From: Alteromonas sp. RKMC-009
Lineage (GTDB): Bacteria; Pseudomonadota; Gammaproteobacteria; Enterobacterales; Alteromonadaceae
Direction: 5' to 3'
NCBI RefSeq assembly: GCF_003584565.2
Contig: NZ_CP031010.1
Coordinates: 1,364,001 to 1,428,000, forward strand
Length of the DNA stretch: 64,000 nucleotides
Both the position numbers and the translations under genes were made by a program. Under the pieces are notes generated by a model, which made no database searches, was not told the origin of the DNA, and saw nothing but the letters and a program-made list of their open reading frames with translations. Of this stretch, positions 18,159-27,998 are shown piece by piece. Each line of letters begins with the position of its first letter. Positions within the stretch are counted from its first letter, which is position 1.

Positions 18159-19012
18159 AAACCGGGGTTGTTATAATCCTGTTTCATCCTGATACTTCGC
18201 ATCTTAGCCGGATGTTAGAAACGCTGATTGATTCGGGTTATCGGGTGGTATTGGTCGATAATTCTCCCCATGAATTGAAGCTGGCATTGCCGCAGGAAGT
18301 GGTTTATCTCCACTATCCCCAAAACATCGGGATTGCCGCTGCTCAGAATCGCGGTTTGTCTCATCTTGCCGGGCAACAGTTCAGCCATGCTGTTTTATTC
18401 GATCAGGACAGTGCTGTTACACCAGCGCTGATGGAAGGATTGTGCGCCGGTTTTGTTGAAGCGCAAGCACATTTCGGCAAGGTAGCTGCGGTAGGCCCGC
18501 AAATTATCTGCGAATTTTATAATCAGCCGGTAAAGCCAAAAGTGCAGCAGGCAGTAGATGTGCGGGACGGCCTTGCCAGTGTTAAACAAATAATTGCCTC
18601 AGGGATGATGCTCAGCCTTTCTGAGCTGGAAACCATTGGTCACAAGGAAGAGTCACTGTTCATTGACGGTGTAGACCATGAATGGTGCTGGAGAGCCAGA
18701 GACAAAGGATTCTCTGTGGTTAAGTTGACGGACGTGACCATGTTGCATAAGCAGGGTGACGGCAGACATAAGGTCCTCGGAATTACCTTTAAACGTGGTG
18801 CACCGGTAAGATTATATTATCAGGTACGTAATGTGCTTATATTAAGTCGCAGAAGTTACGTGCCGCTTTACTGGAAGCTGAGAAATATTCCGGCCATTCC
18901 GTTAAGGTGGCTCATTAACCGCTGGGTTTTCGACAACGGAAAGCAGCGGGGCCGGTATTTTGCGAAGGGATTGGTTGACGGACTCAAAGGAAAAAATGGA
19001 CCGCTGGAATAG
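18155..19012 (+). CDS. GT2 glycosyltransferase, rhamnosyltransferase-like
   Basis: A 285-aa GT2 protein beginning MKTGVVIILFHPD, with nucleotide-binding LVDNSP, the QNIGIAAAQNRGL motif and the metal-site motif FDQDS at residues 82-86. The FDQDS form is typical of the L-rhamnosyltransferase (RfbF/WbbL) branch, so dTDP-rhamnose is the likely donor. No rml genes are present in the window. It is coupled to the preceding GT2 gene by a four-base overlap. Confidence 0.88.
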   Translation: MKTGVVIILFHPDTSHLSRMLETLIDSGYRVVLVDNSPHELKLALPQEVVYLHYPQNIGIAAAQNRGLSHLAGQQFSHAVLFDQDSAVTPALMEGLCAGFVEAQAHFGKVAAVGPQIICEFYNQPVKPKVQQAVDVRDGLASVKQIIASGMMLSLSELETIGHKEESLFIDGVDHEWCWRARDKGFSVVKLTDVTMLHKQGDGRHKVLGITFKRGAPVRLYYQVRNVLILSRRSYVPLYWKLRNIPAIPLRWLINRWVFDNGKQRGRYFAKGLVDGLKGKNGPLE

Positions 19013-19371
19013 GTATCATGTTTCGTCATCAATCCGTCACGGTGGTTAAGTAAACTGTCGCGATTTTAATACATAGACGTCATGAAGAAATTGTTCTAAC
19101 GGAGTGCGTCTGTGTCTATTTTAGTGCGTTCGCACTGAAATGGTGCGTAAGTGGCTGCTATTTTGTATTGGTTGTAGTAAATGCAAGTTGATTGAGCCAT
19201 ATTAACTCGTTTATCGTAGAAGCATGGGTAACGCATCCTGCTTATGTAAAATGATTTTATAGCTGGTGTTAATCACTGACGGCAGCTTAAGTTGTGAACC
19301 ATGTTGTAGAGCGGAATGCGGATTGCATTACTACATCATCGGTTGAGGATTTTCAGTAAAAGGACACGAAT
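19013..19371 (+). other. Gene-free 359-bp stretch upstream of galU
   Basis: No open frame with a ribosome binding site was found. It contains a short hairpin AGTGC-GTTC-GCACT at 19123-19136, and the hexamer GTGCGT three times within 45 bases (about 19104, 19125 and 19144). I see no confident sigma-70 promoter, although galU must be transcribed from here. An AAGGA stands seven bases before the galU ATG. Confidence 0.5.
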
Positions 19372-20265
19372 ATGAGTCAAGTAAAGAAAGCGGTTATTCC
19401 GGTAGCTGGTTTGGGAACACGTATGTTGCCGGCAACCAAGGCCATCCCGAAAGAGATGCTGCCAGTTGTTGATAAGCCGCTTATCCAGTATGTAGTAAAC
19501 GAATGTGTTGCTGCTGGTGTGAAAGAAATTATCCTGGTTACTCACGCGAGTAAAAACAGCATTGAAAACCATTTCGATACGTCCTTCGAGCTTGAAGCGA
19601 CACTGGAAAAACGTGTTAAACGTCAGTTACTCGAAGCGGTACAGTCAATCTGTCCAAAAGACGTAACTATCATGCACGTCCGTCAGGGCCATGCTGCAGG
19701 TCTGGGTCACGCAATTCTGTGTGCGCATCCGCTGGTAGGCGATGCACCGTTCGCGGTTGTTCTGCCTGACGTAATCATTGACGATGTTGCGAGTAATCCG
19801 AAGAAAGATAACCTGGCAGACATGGTTGCTAAATTTAATACCAGCCGTGTTAGTCAGGTTATGGTGGAGCAGGTGCCAAAAGAAGATATTTCTAAATTTG
19901 GTATTGCAGATCTGGAAGGCGTAGACATTAAGCCGGGTGAATCTGCGAAAATCCACAAAATGGTAGAAAAACCAGAACTGGAAGAAGCACCTTCAGATCT
20001 TGCAGTAGTCGGTCGTTATGTGTTGTCCGAGAAAATCTGGGATCTGCTGGAGTTCACACCTCCAGGTGCCGGTGGTGAAGTTCAATTAACTGACGCCATT
20101 GATTCACTGATGAAAATTGAGCAGGTTGATGCGTATTACATGAAGGGCAAGAGCCATGATTGTGGTAGTAAACTTGGCTATATGAAAGCAAATGTTGAAT
20201 ATGCTCTTCGTCACCCTGACCTGGGTGAAGAGTTCAAGCAGTACATTGCTTCACTGAATGGTTAA
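19372..20265 (+). CDS. galU: GalU, UTP-glucose-1-phosphate uridylyltransferase
   Basis: Makes UDP-glucose from UTP and glucose-1-phosphate, feeding GalE and surface polysaccharide synthesis. The 297-aa protein has the nucleotidyltransferase motif [24 protein letters not shown] near the N terminus and [11 protein letters not shown], both hallmarks of GalU. GC-richer, codon-optimised usage relative to the preceding glycosyltransferases suggests a core housekeeping gene. It is a single-gene unit with its own terminator. Confidence 0.97.
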   Translation: MSQVKKAVIPVAGLGTRMLPATKAIPKEMLPVVDKPLIQYVVNECVAAGVKEIILVTHASKNSIENHFDTSFELEATLEKRVKRQLLEAVQSICPKDVTIMHVRQGHAAGLGHAILCAHPLVGDAPFAVVLPDVIIDDVASNPKKDNLADMVAKFNTSRVSQVMVEQVPKEDISKFGIADLEGVDIKPGESAKIHKMVEKPELEEAPSDLAVVGRYVLSEKIWDLLEFTPPGAGGEVQLTDAIDSLMKIEQVDAYYMKGKSHDCGSKLGYMKANVEYALRHPDLGEEFKQYIASLNG

Positions 20266-20288
20266 TGCCGCAACGAGAATAATAATGG

Positions 20289-20312
20289 AGCCCGCGTTTT
20301 GCGGGCTTTTTT
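20289..20312 (+). terminator. galU intrinsic terminator
   Basis: Stem AGCCCGC / GCGGGCT with a GTTTT loop, followed by six Ts, 23 bases after the galU stop. Confidence 0.92.
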
Positions 20313-20323
20313 ATGTGCGGTGA

Positions 20324-20647
20324 TCAATGTTGAACTACTTTTACGCGGTCCCGCACCTTTGCCAGCAATTTTTCACCTATCCCTCTTACTTCGGTGAGTT
20401 GGTCCACTTCATGGAAATAACCCTTTTCATTGCGGTAGGCGATGATGGCTTCCGCCTTACTCAGCCCAATACCGGGTAAGGCAGTCAATTCTTCTGCTGT
20501 GACAGTGTTTAAATCTAATGCATCGGGCAGAGTAATTCCGGCTGCTTCAGTGACATCTGTTTCAATAGTATTGGCAAGAGTAGCGCCACTTTGACTCAAA
20601 AAGAGTGTTGCAAATAAAGCGGCCAGTGCCAGTCTGGATTTGTTCAT
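20324..20647 (-). CDS. ComEA-like secreted helix-hairpin-helix DNA-binding protein
   Basis: A 107-aa periplasmic protein with a signal peptide (LALAALFATLFLSQSGATLAN) and a ComEA-type helix-hairpin-helix pair (LDLNTVTAEELTALPGIGLSKAEAIIAYRNEKG and VRGIGEKLLAKVRDRV). In naturally competent gammaproteobacteria such proteins bind incoming DNA in the periplasm. ATG 20647 was chosen because AAGGAAG lies just upstream and a signal peptide follows directly. The frame remains open upstream but has no such features. Whether this strain is competent cannot be judged here. Confidence 0.9.
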   Translation of the reverse strand: MNKSRLALAALFATLFLSQSGATLANTIETDVTEAAGITLPDALDLNTVTAEELTALPGIGLSKAEAIIAYRNEKGYFHEVDQLTEVRGIGEKLLAKVRDRVKVVQH

Positions 20648-20762
20648 TGTATCTTCCTTGTGTTGAATTAAGTGATTTGTGTGTACCGGTGTACATAAAA
20701 AGCTTAAATCCAAAGAAGATAAAAAGAGAGACCAGTTTTTGTACAGGTAAAGGTCAGGACAA

Positions 20763-20789
20763 CAAAAAAGCGGACATGATGCCCGCTTT
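20763..20789 (-). terminator. Intrinsic terminator of the isocitrate dehydrogenase gene
   Basis: Minus-strand stem AAAGCGG / CCGCTTT followed by a T run, 28 bases after the gene's stop and upstream of the comEA-like gene. Confidence 0.85.
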
Positions 20790-20816
20790 CTACAAAGTTT
20801 TTTCAACCGTTCGCTA

Positions 20817-21824
20817 TCAGAGACGTTCCAATACCGCGTCGGTAAACTCAGTCGTTCCGGCCTGACCACCCAGATCACGGGTTGTACGGTCACCGGTTTC
20901 GATAACTTCTTTCAGTGCACTGCGGATTTTTTCTGCTTTGTCACCCATGTTGAGATATTCAAGCATCTGGATTGCAGCAAGGATCACTGATGTCGGGTTT
21001 GCCAGGTTTTTACCAGCGATATCCGGTGCAGAACCATGTACCGCTTCAAAGATGGCGCAGTCTTTACCGATGTTTGCTCCCGGAGCCATACCCAGACCAC
21101 CTACCAGACCGGCGCACAAATCAGACAAAATGTCACCGAACAGGTTGGTCGTAACAATGACATCAAACTGGTGAGGGTTCATAACCAGTTGCATACAGGT
21201 ATTATCAACAATCATTTCTGTTGATTCGATGTCCGGATAACGCTCACCCACTTCACGGGCCACTTTCAGGAATAAGCCGGATGTAGACTTCAGGATGTTC
21301 GCTTTATGTACTGCAGTGACTTTCTTGCGTCCTTCACGGCGGGCAAGTTCATAGGCAAACGTAACAATTTGCTCTGCACCCTGGCGGGTGATTTTACTCA
21401 TCGCTTCAGCTTCCTGGCCGTCTTCAGAGACCACCTGACCAAGACCTGAGTACATACCCTGGGTGTTTTCACGTACAGTAATGATGTCGATATCTTCATA
21501 GCGGGCTTTGGTACCCTTGAAAGATAATACCGGACGTACGTTAGCATATAAAGAAAACTGCTTACGCAAGCTTACGTTGATTGATGTAAAACCTTCACCA
21601 ACCGGCGTCGTCAGCGGGCCTTTCAGTGCCACTTTGTTTTTGGCGATAAGGTCGAGGGTTTCTTGTGGTAGCAGTTCGCCATGATTTTCCAGCGCTACCA
21701 GACCTGCATCAGCATAGTCATAAGCGAAGTTACATCCCACCTTGTCCAGTATTTTAATAGTGGCATCAATGATGTCCGGACCAATGCCGTCGCCGCGAAT
21801 GACTGTAATGCGTTGCTGAGTCAT
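20817..21824 (-). CDS. Isocitrate dehydrogenase, probably NAD-dependent type
   Basis: Oxidative decarboxylation of isocitrate to 2-oxoglutarate in the TCA cycle. The 335-aa protein belongs to the short isocitrate/isopropylmalate dehydrogenase branch: VIRGDGIGPD at the N terminus, SLRKQFSLYANVRP in the substrate site, and the family signature NLFGDILSDLCAGLVGGLGM. The length and SINVSLRK context fit the NAD-type enzyme rather than the 415-aa NADP enzyme of E. coli. Isopropylmalate or homoisocitrate specificity is less likely because no leu neighbours are present. Confidence 0.85.
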   Translation of the reverse strand: MTQQRITVIRGDGIGPDIIDATIKILDKVGCNFAYDYADAGLVALENHGELLPQETLDLIAKNKVALKGPLTTPVGEGFTSINVSLRKQFSLYANVRPVLSFKGTKARYEDIDIITVRENTQGMYSGLGQVVSEDGQEAEAMSKITRQGAEQIVTFAYELARREGRKKVTAVHKANILKSTSGLFLKVAREVGERYPDIESTEMIVDNTCMQLVMNPHQFDVIVTTNLFGDILSDLCAGLVGGLGMAPGANIGKDCAIFEAVHGSAPDIAGKNLANPTSVILAAIQMLEYLNMGDKAEKIRSALKEVIETGDRTTRDLGGQAGTTEFTDAVLERL

Positions 21825-22042
21825 GTTGAGGAATCCTTTGGGTTTCTGTTTTTAATTAATCGTCAGGTTGCCAGGCGCTACTGTGACAGCGTAAAGTTGT
21901 GTCACCTACGGAGAGTCGCCAAAGCCGGAAATGCGTAAAACCGTTGCCAGTGGCAAAAGTCTTAACCCTTCTATTTTATATCAAGACGACAGGGTGTAAC
22001 AGAAAACTGCATGTCACTCGCCATAAATTTCATGAATGTTGG

Positions 22043-23656
22043 CTATGAGCGTTGGCGAAGAGGTAACCACATCAGGTAGCTGGTGACGCCGGCTATTTCT
22101 GACAAAGAGGATGGCGTAAGCTTCAGACTCTGTAACGCCTGACTTTTAAACAGCTTCGTATTCTCACATTCAGCGCCACCAAACAGCCATTTGTTAGCCA
22201 GTAATATACTGAGTCCGGCTAAAGCTGCGTCTGCCCGTACCGCTTCAGGCACATGAGCCGGTAACGTTGAACAATGGGTGATAACAGCCTGATAGCGCGC
22301 CGGCTGTTGCCACTGTTTCGCCAGCGAAGCAGACAGGGCCGGGAGGGGCTGGGTCTCCGTCTCCTGCAATGCCGTTAGTTGATACAACCGCTGCCGCTGA
22401 AGCGGCCAGTGTTTAATAACCTTTAGTGCATGCAAGGTAAACAAAGGTGCTGTTATAAAGGTGGCAATCAAAGCTGCTGTTTGCGGTGTCTGCTTAACAT
22501 TACTCCTCTCAGCCAGTTCTGATGCAATCGCAGCAACAAGTTCAGCGAACCGGATACAAACAGCAAGCTGCGGGAAGTGCCGCTGGTGCAGACGCTGGTT
22601 CAGTGCCCGCATGATTAGCATATCGCCCACCCGGGTAAGGCCGTAAGTCATAATGGCTTGTTTAACGTCTTTCACAGGTAACTGAAGCCGGTTGTCCAGA
22701 CTGGCCGTTTTCTTCAGATAGTCTGAAAATACCGGCATGCGTGAAAGCCTGCGCGAGAGCTTATGAATGTCGGTATTGGTATCGTGCAAACTCGTAATGA
22801 TAGTCTGCAGATCACCGGGTAAACGACTCACAGGGTAGGTATCGGGTATCAGTTGTCTGACGGCAGGTTTAAAAGCCGCATCGCAGGCCTTTACTTCTGA
22901 TAGCCATTCATTCAGAGACAAAGCCTGATAGCGTGTTATTTTAATCTGACGAAGGTGTTTCTCCTCCACATCCCCGGACCCTGTCAATACAGCACCTGTG
23001 GTGGACGTTAAAGTGAACAGGAAGACACCTTCACCATTAGGAAAAGACACTGCGCAGCCGGGCATAAATTCGCCGGGATACTTCAGTAAACATTCAAACC
23101 GGTGCTGTTCCCTCTCATTAGTGCGGGGAATAACCGGTTTCAACCTGCTTACCATTGAGCCCTGCTGATTTTTAATCAGTGAAATGACGGAGATAAACAG
23201 CGATTGTTCTTCGTTTAACCGGTGAGGATGCAGGAAACGGTGGGGGGCTGGTGCCTGAGCCACTTTTTGAAGTTTCAGTAAACCGGAAAAAAAAAGCAGT
23301 CGCTTCTCCCGCCAGAAAAGCTGACAACCTTCTTGTTGTTCAGCATTGTTTTTCAGGCTGCAAACGGCGAAAGTAGCGGCTACGAGGTGCTGAAGATAGT
23401 GATCATTAAGTTGAAACTTAAGGCCCAGAAAGGTCATTAAACAAGCTGCACGTTGTGGCAACAGATTGTGAGCAGAAGAGGCCTGCGGAAGCGATGTAAT
23501 GGCAAGAAGCGAGTCGGGTAATGTGCGGCCGGATTTAATTAGCCGGATGGCCAGAGAGAGACTCTGCCTGGTTATTTCTGCGGGAGAACACGCCTGCGTA
23601 AACAGCAGGCCGGTTTGATGAATATGGTTTACAAGATCTTCAATGACACTATGCAT
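22043..23656 (-). CDS. Divergent HDOD-domain protein
   Basis: A 537-aa soluble protein. Residues about 275-470 resemble an HDOD output domain: an N-terminal helix (DLQTIITSLHDTNTDIHKLS), then SRMPVFSDYLKKTASLD and VKQAIMTYGLTRVGDMLIM, which matches the HDOD repeat pattern of a hydrophobic segment followed by xxxGxxRVxxL. No HD catalytic pair or GGDEF motif is present. The first 270 residues have no recognisable domain and the last 80 are helical. It follows the DUF3192 gene by ten bases. HDOD proteins usually act in signalling. Function unknown. Confidence 0.7.
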   Translation of the reverse strand: MHSVIEDLVNHIHQTGLLFTQACSPAEITRQSLSLAIRLIKSGRTLPDSLLAITSLPQASSAHNLLPQRAACLMTFLGLKFQLNDHYLQHLVAATFAVCSLKNNAEQQEGCQLFWREKRLLFFSGLLKLQKVAQAPAPHRFLHPHRLNEEQSLFISVISLIKNQQGSMVSRLKPVIPRTNEREQHRFECLLKYPGEFMPGCAVSFPNGEGVFLFTLTSTTGAVLTGSGDVEEKHLRQIKITRYQALSLNEWLSEVKACDAAFKPAVRQLIPDTYPVSRLPGDLQTIITSLHDTNTDIHKLSRRLSRMPVFSDYLKKTASLDNRLQLPVKDVKQAIMTYGLTRVGDMLIMRALNQRLHQRHFPQLAVCIRFAELVAAIASELAERSNVKQTPQTAALIATFITAPLFTLHALKVIKHWPLQRQRLYQLTALQETETQPLPALSASLAKQWQQPARYQAVITHCSTLPAHVPEAVRADAALAGLSILLANKWLFGGAECENTKLFKSQALQSLKLTPSSLSEIAGVTSYLMWLPLRQRS

Positions 23657-23666
23657 TGCAGGGGAG

Positions 23667-24041
23667 TTATGACTTCAGATAACTCTGATAGGCACCTTCT
23701 CCCCAGGCGATTAACTGATCGCCCTCAAACAACAAAGGCGTGCACTCATCCTGAGTAGTCAGGCCATCAGCTCTGACATGTTGAGTACGGTAAAACATCA
23801 CCTGAATAGTTGTGCCTGAGTCCATCTTTGCTTCGGTAATGTCCGGAGACCCGAGCAAGGCAAGTACTTCTTCACGGGTGGCACCTAACTTCAGTTTGGT
23901 GATTTGAACCTTGTTGTATTCTTCCCGATCCTGCCAGTCCATATTTTCCGGCTTGTCAGGGTAAAATGACATTACCAGAAAAACAAAGAGGGCGTAGGCG
24001 CATGCGCCCAGCAAAATCAGTTTTAAAACCTTGCCATTCAT
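23667..24041 (-). CDS. DUF3192 membrane-anchored protein
   Basis: A 124-aa protein with one N-terminal membrane helix (residues 6-25) and a DUF3192 domain: EYNKVQITKLKLGATREEVLALLGSPD, FYRTQ, TTQDECTPLLFEGDQLIAWGEGAY. The LGATREEVLALLGSPD element resembles the BamE/SmpA fold, so a periplasmic structural role is possible. A second DUF3192 protein is encoded at 29052-29411 as a lipoprotein; the two differ in how they are anchored. Cotranscribed with the HDOD gene. Confidence 0.88.
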   Translation of the reverse strand: MNGKVLKLILLGACAYALFVFLVMSFYPDKPENMDWQDREEYNKVQITKLKLGATREEVLALLGSPDITEAKMDSGTTIQVMFYRTQHVRADGLTTQDECTPLLFEGDQLIAWGEGAYQSYLKS

Positions 24042-24132
24042 CCTTTTTCACTTTTAACTGCGAATTGCCCTCAGTGTACCTTAAAACACCGTTCAACTGT
24101 AACGACTAAATCGTAACAAGCTTTAACCGGAA

Positions 24133-25491
24133 CTAGGCATTAATTGTATAGCAGGGAACGTAGTCCGAACCGGGCAACTTCATTCGCTGTTGTGATACAA
24201 ATGACTGCAACAGCGTATCAATACGTTCCATCATGGCGGGATCGCCGGTAAGACGGAACGGCCCCTGTTCTTTAATCTGCTTTACACCGTCCGCTTTTAC
24301 GTTACCGGCGACAATACCGGAAAAGGCTTGTCTCAGTACTTTCGCTATTTCTGAAACCGGTTGATCAGTATGCAGAGGAAGGGCAGCCATACTCTCGTGA
24401 GTGGGCTCGAAAGGCATCTGGAATGACTCATCGATACGCACCGACCAGTTGAAACTGAATGCATCCCCCATTGCGCGGCGGAAATTTTCTACTTTTTTCA
24501 AACCGGCGCTGAGCGTACGGGCGACTTCTGCGGCATCATCGATAATGATCTGATACTTATCCTGTGCTTCTTTACCGAGTGTTGCACCAATGAACTCGTC
24601 TATCGCTTCAAACCAGACTCTTGATTCAGCGGGACCGGTAAGAATGACAGGGAAAGGCTGCTGGGCGTTGCGGTCGTTCATCAAAATACCGAGAAGGTAC
24701 AGCAATTCTTCTGCTGTACCCACGCCACCCGGGAAGATGATAATGCCGTGTGCAAGACGAACAAAAGCCTCAAGACGCTTTTCTATATCCGGCATGATAA
24801 TGAGTTCATTGACGATAGCATTTGGCGGCTCGGCAGCAATAATGCCCAGCTCTGAAATGCCAATGTAACGCCCTTTGGAATAGCGCTGTTTGGCGTGGCC
24901 GATGGCAGCACCCTTCATCGGCCCTTTCATGGCGCCGGGACCACAGCCGGTACAAATATTCATTTCTCTCAGACCCAGCTGGTATCCGACTTCCTTGGTA
25001 TATTTATATTCGTGCTGTCTGATGGAATGGCCACCCCAGCAGACAATGGTATTCAGTTCATCATTGCCTTCCAGTGCCTGGGCGTGACGCAGCATATCGA
25101 ACACCATGTCGGTAACAGCACTGCCTTCTGTGGGCGCTTTTTCATGAACAAAAGCGTATTTATTGCCCATGAACAGTAAATCACGAAGCACCGCGAATAT
25201 ATGCTCATGTACGCCACGCATCAACTTGCCGTCCACAAAGGCAACCTCAGGGGGATTAATCAGCTCTATTTTGACTCCGCGCTCACGTCGTATCAGGCGA
25301 ATATCAAAGTCGTCGTATGGTGCAAAGAGCAGTTCGAAATTGTCTTCGTCTACGCCGCTGTTGAGGACTGCGAGACAACATCGTTTAAAAACATCGAATA
25401 ACTTGCTGTTAGTGGTGTCCTGAAGTCTGGCGACTTCATCTTGTGACAGCTGGCTCATCCAGCCTACCGGGTTCAGTTGCACTTTATTCAT
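24133..25491 (-). CDS. ppnN: PpnN (YgdH), nucleotide 5'-monophosphate nucleosidase
   Basis: Cleaves purine and pyrimidine monophosphates to base and ribose-5-phosphate; in E. coli it is a (p)ppGpp-regulated enzyme. The 452-aa protein aligns along its length with E. coli YgdH from memory: LRRERGVKLELINPPE-like N-terminal segment, [10 protein letters not shown], the LOG-type motif PGGVGTAEE at 254-262, and the C-terminal [13 protein letters not shown]. It lies next to queF and syd as in E. coli, with a diguanylate cyclase gene between. Length is normal. Confidence 0.95.
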   Translation of the reverse strand: MNKVQLNPVGWMSQLSQDEVARLQDTTNSKLFDVFKRCCLAVLNSGVDEDNFELLFAPYDDFDIRLIRRERGVKIELINPPEVAFVDGKLMRGVHEHIFAVLRDLLFMGNKYAFVHEKAPTEGSAVTDMVFDMLRHAQALEGNDELNTIVCWGGHSIRQHEYKYTKEVGYQLGLREMNICTGCGPGAMKGPMKGAAIGHAKQRYSKGRYIGISELGIIAAEPPNAIVNELIIMPDIEKRLEAFVRLAHGIIIFPGGVGTAEELLYLLGILMNDRNAQQPFPVILTGPAESRVWFEAIDEFIGATLGKEAQDKYQIIIDDAAEVARTLSAGLKKVENFRRAMGDAFSFNWSVRIDESFQMPFEPTHESMAALPLHTDQPVSEIAKVLRQAFSGIVAGNVKADGVKQIKEQGPFRLTGDPAMMERIDTLLQSFVSQQRMKLPGSDYVPCYTINA

Positions 25492-25500
25492 ATCACAGTC

Positions 25501-27021
25501 CTATTCGACTACAACGCGATTTCTGCCGTTCTTTTTCGCCTGATAGAGTAATTCGTCGGCCCGCTCAAACATGGAATGAGGTTCATCGTTCTCACGCAGG
25601 CAGGTACCACCGAATGATGCGGTTATACTGACTTTTTCCTGTTTAAATTTGAAAGGTAAACGGGACAGAGACTCCCGCATGTCATCCAGCTTTTTCTCCA
25701 GCGCTGAGGTTTCGATAAATGGCAGGATCATCACAAACTCCTCACCACCCCAGCGGGAAATAAACTCATCACCGTGAAGCTGTTTTTTCAGGTGATGTCC
25801 CACCACCTGCAAGGTTTTATCACCGGCCTGGTGGCCGAAACGATCATTAATAGATTTGAAAAAGTCGATATCAATCACAGCGAGTGATAACGCACGGTTG
25901 TCATTCAGGGCATCCTCATACTCGCGGTTGAAGCGTTCATTGTAAGCCAGTCTGTTTGGCAGGCGGGTAAGAGGATCAGTATGACTAAATGCAGTCTGCT
26001 CAGCCAGCTTGCGACGGTAAACCTGAGTTTGACGCTGCAGGGTTTCCATTTGCGTTTGCATCGCACTCAGCAAGCCCATCAGTGCCTGCTGTTCCTTATT
26101 GTCTGCCTCTTTCCGGTTAGCCACGGCCGTAGAAATAGACGTAATGTGTGCCTGAGCCTGCGTTTTCAGTTTTTCCAGTGAATCAGAGTCCTGAACGGTC
26201 TGACCCATTTCCGTCAGCTGGCTGGCAATGTCATCCGCACTGGCGTTTCGCGCTTCAAAGGCTTTGCCCGACGAAGCCATACTGGCTTCAACACCTTCCT
26301 GAATCCCGCCTAACGCGTGATGGATACGGTAGATCATACGTCCGGACAGGGTTGCCTCATGCATGGATTCCGTAACTACCAGCCTGATAACGATAATACA
26401 GGTCTGCAGCAGCTCTTCTTCAGAAAGTTGCGATTCCAGTTTCGTGCGCAAATCAACGACCTTCGGTTCATCAGGTTGCTTTTTTGCGTAGCTGTCGATG
26501 AGCTGACTCAGTTCGTTCTGAATTTCTTCAAACAGTGAACCGCTCGTCCGTGCTTCAGGCTTTTTGTGCAATTGGGGAGATGAGCCGGCGTTTTCCTCAA
26601 CGGCTTCGGCAGACACAAGAGAGAACAGTTTGATTGCTTTAAGACACAATGACTGCAGCTGAAACAGGTTATCGACGGGCTGTTGAGCGGCAATCAGTAA
26701 ATGCGCACTTTGCTGACGCAATGTCTTATTCTGCTGAAATGTGCTTTGAAACTGTTTGATCGCCTTTTCAAGTTCTTTAACGGTAAGCTGGGTGTGCTGT
26801 TTCACTGATGTGTCAGCATGCTGGATATGGGTGTTCAGCTTGTTAATACTGACCGTGGCGAGAGTAAAATCAGGCTTCCCGGACAAGTGTCCCCGCAGAA
26901 CCCGCAATTCTTTATCTGTTTCGGCTGACAAACCCTCATAAAAGGAACTTAACCGTATTATGAACTGTACCAGCGTCTCATTATGTGAAGCTAATGAAGA
27001 TAGTTGCTTAGAATCCATCAT
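25501..27021 (-). CDS. GGDEF diguanylate cyclase with long coiled-coil N terminus
   Basis: Makes cyclic di-GMP. About 506 aa: an N-terminal region of roughly 330 residues rich in helices and Gln/Ser/Glu with no recognised sensor or membrane segment, a coiled coil (about 300-345), and a C-terminal GGDEF domain with DPLTRLPNRLAYNERF, DIDFFKSINDRFGHQAGD and the active-site motif as GGEEF. The I-site RxxD is not obvious before GGEEF. Two adjacent ATGs (27021, 27018) follow AAGGAA; the second has better spacing. It lies nine bases upstream of ppnN and probably shares its transcript. Confidence 0.9.
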   Translation of the reverse strand: MMDSKQLSSLASHNETLVQFIIRLSSFYEGLSAETDKELRVLRGHLSGKPDFTLATVSINKLNTHIQHADTSVKQHTQLTVKELEKAIKQFQSTFQQNKTLRQQSAHLLIAAQQPVDNLFQLQSLCLKAIKLFSLVSAEAVEENAGSSPQLHKKPEARTSGSLFEEIQNELSQLIDSYAKKQPDEPKVVDLRTKLESQLSEEELLQTCIIVIRLVVTESMHEATLSGRMIYRIHHALGGIQEGVEASMASSGKAFEARNASADDIASQLTEMGQTVQDSDSLEKLKTQAQAHITSISTAVANRKEADNKEQQALMGLLSAMQTQMETLQRQTQVYRRKLAEQTAFSHTDPLTRLPNRLAYNERFNREYEDALNDNRALSLAVIDIDFFKSINDRFGHQAGDKTLQVVGHHLKKQLHGDEFISRWGGEEFVMILPFIETSALEKKLDDMRESLSRLPFKFKQEKVSITASFGGTCLRENDEPHSMFERADELLYQAKKNGRNRVVVE

Positions 27022-27053
27022 TTTCCTTTGCATACCGGCGGAGTGACCGCCCA

Positions 27054-27893
27054 CTATTGGCGAGCCGAACGGGTGTTTAAACCTGCAGTTTCATAATTCG
27101 ACCGGAACGGATTAATATCCAGTCCTCCCCGTCGGGTATAACGGGCAAAGACAGTAAGTTTTTCCGGCTTACACTGGCTCATAATGTCGCAAAATATTCG
27201 TTCAACGCACTGTTCATGGAATTCATTGTGTTGTCTGAAACCAATTAAATATTTCAGTAACGATGCGTGATCGATTTGTTTTCCGCTGTACCTGATTTGA
27301 ATACTAGCCCAATCTGGCTGATTTGTGATTAAACAATTCGATTTAAGCAGATGACTGACTACTGTTTCGGCAACATCCTGATTTTCTGTAGTTAATAACC
27401 CGCTGTCAGGAGAATATGACGTCACCGTAATATCCAGATCGTCAATCACATGCCCTGACAGTTCTTCCATTCCCAGCGCGTTGAATGCGTCTGGCAGGAT
27501 AACTGTGACATCAACATTTTCTCCGGCACAGGCAGATAGATCTCTGGTCAGGGCGTCCTTTACTGCTTCTGCATCATCAAATTTCGACTGATTAAAGCTG
27601 TTAAGGTAGAGCTTGAAAGATTTAGACTCAATTAATGAAGGAGACGTGACCGGCACTCTGCATTCAAGAATCGCCACACAGGGTTTACCTTTGCTGTTCA
27701 GCCATGACAATTCATAACCGGTCCAAATATCGCAGCCCTGAAAAGGCAGGGTTTCCGCTGATAATGACAGTGTATCTCTGCTCAGGCTGCGTGGTACAGC
27801 TTGCAGCAATGAAGGATTGTAAGACGTTTCATATTCAACCGTTTTTCCAAGGGAAAGATCCGAAGGCACCTTGAAAGGCTTTGGGTTTGTCAT
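27054..27893 (-). CDS. queF: QueF, preQ0 reductase (long form)
   Basis: NADPH-dependent reduction of 7-cyano-7-deazaguanine to preQ1 in queuosine synthesis. The protein from ATG 27893 is 279 aa, close to the 282 aa of E. coli QueF. It has the QueF motif [11 protein letters not shown] at 89-99 and the active-site Cys187 in [18 protein letters not shown]. An upstream extension to 28010 would overlap the syd start region and has no family match. Divergent from syd. Confidence 0.96.
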   Translation of the reverse strand: MTNPKPFKVPSDLSLGKTVEYETSYNPSLLQAVPRSLSRDTLSLSAETLPFQGCDIWTGYELSWLNSKGKPCVAILECRVPVTSPSLIESKSFKLYLNSFNQSKFDDAEAVKDALTRDLSACAGENVDVTVILPDAFNALGMEELSGHVIDDLDITVTSYSPDSGLLTTENQDVAETVVSHLLKSNCLITNQPDWASIQIRYSGKQIDHASLLKYLIGFRQHNEFHEQCVERIFCDIMSQCKPEKLTVFARYTRRGGLDINPFRSNYETAGLNTRSARQ

Positions 27894-27998
27894 AATGTGT
27901 GATTCAACCTTAAAATAGCGGGCAGAAAAGTCAACGGGCCCGCAATCTGATAAAACCAGAATGAAGCAGGTCCTCAGTGTAACCAAAAGGCCACCGAA

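Noticed and set aside
20648-20893. N-terminal extension of the ComEA-like protein upstream of ATG 20647
   Set aside because: The signal peptide and ribosome binding site fit the internal ATG, and the extension runs into the isocitrate dehydrogenase terminator and coding region.
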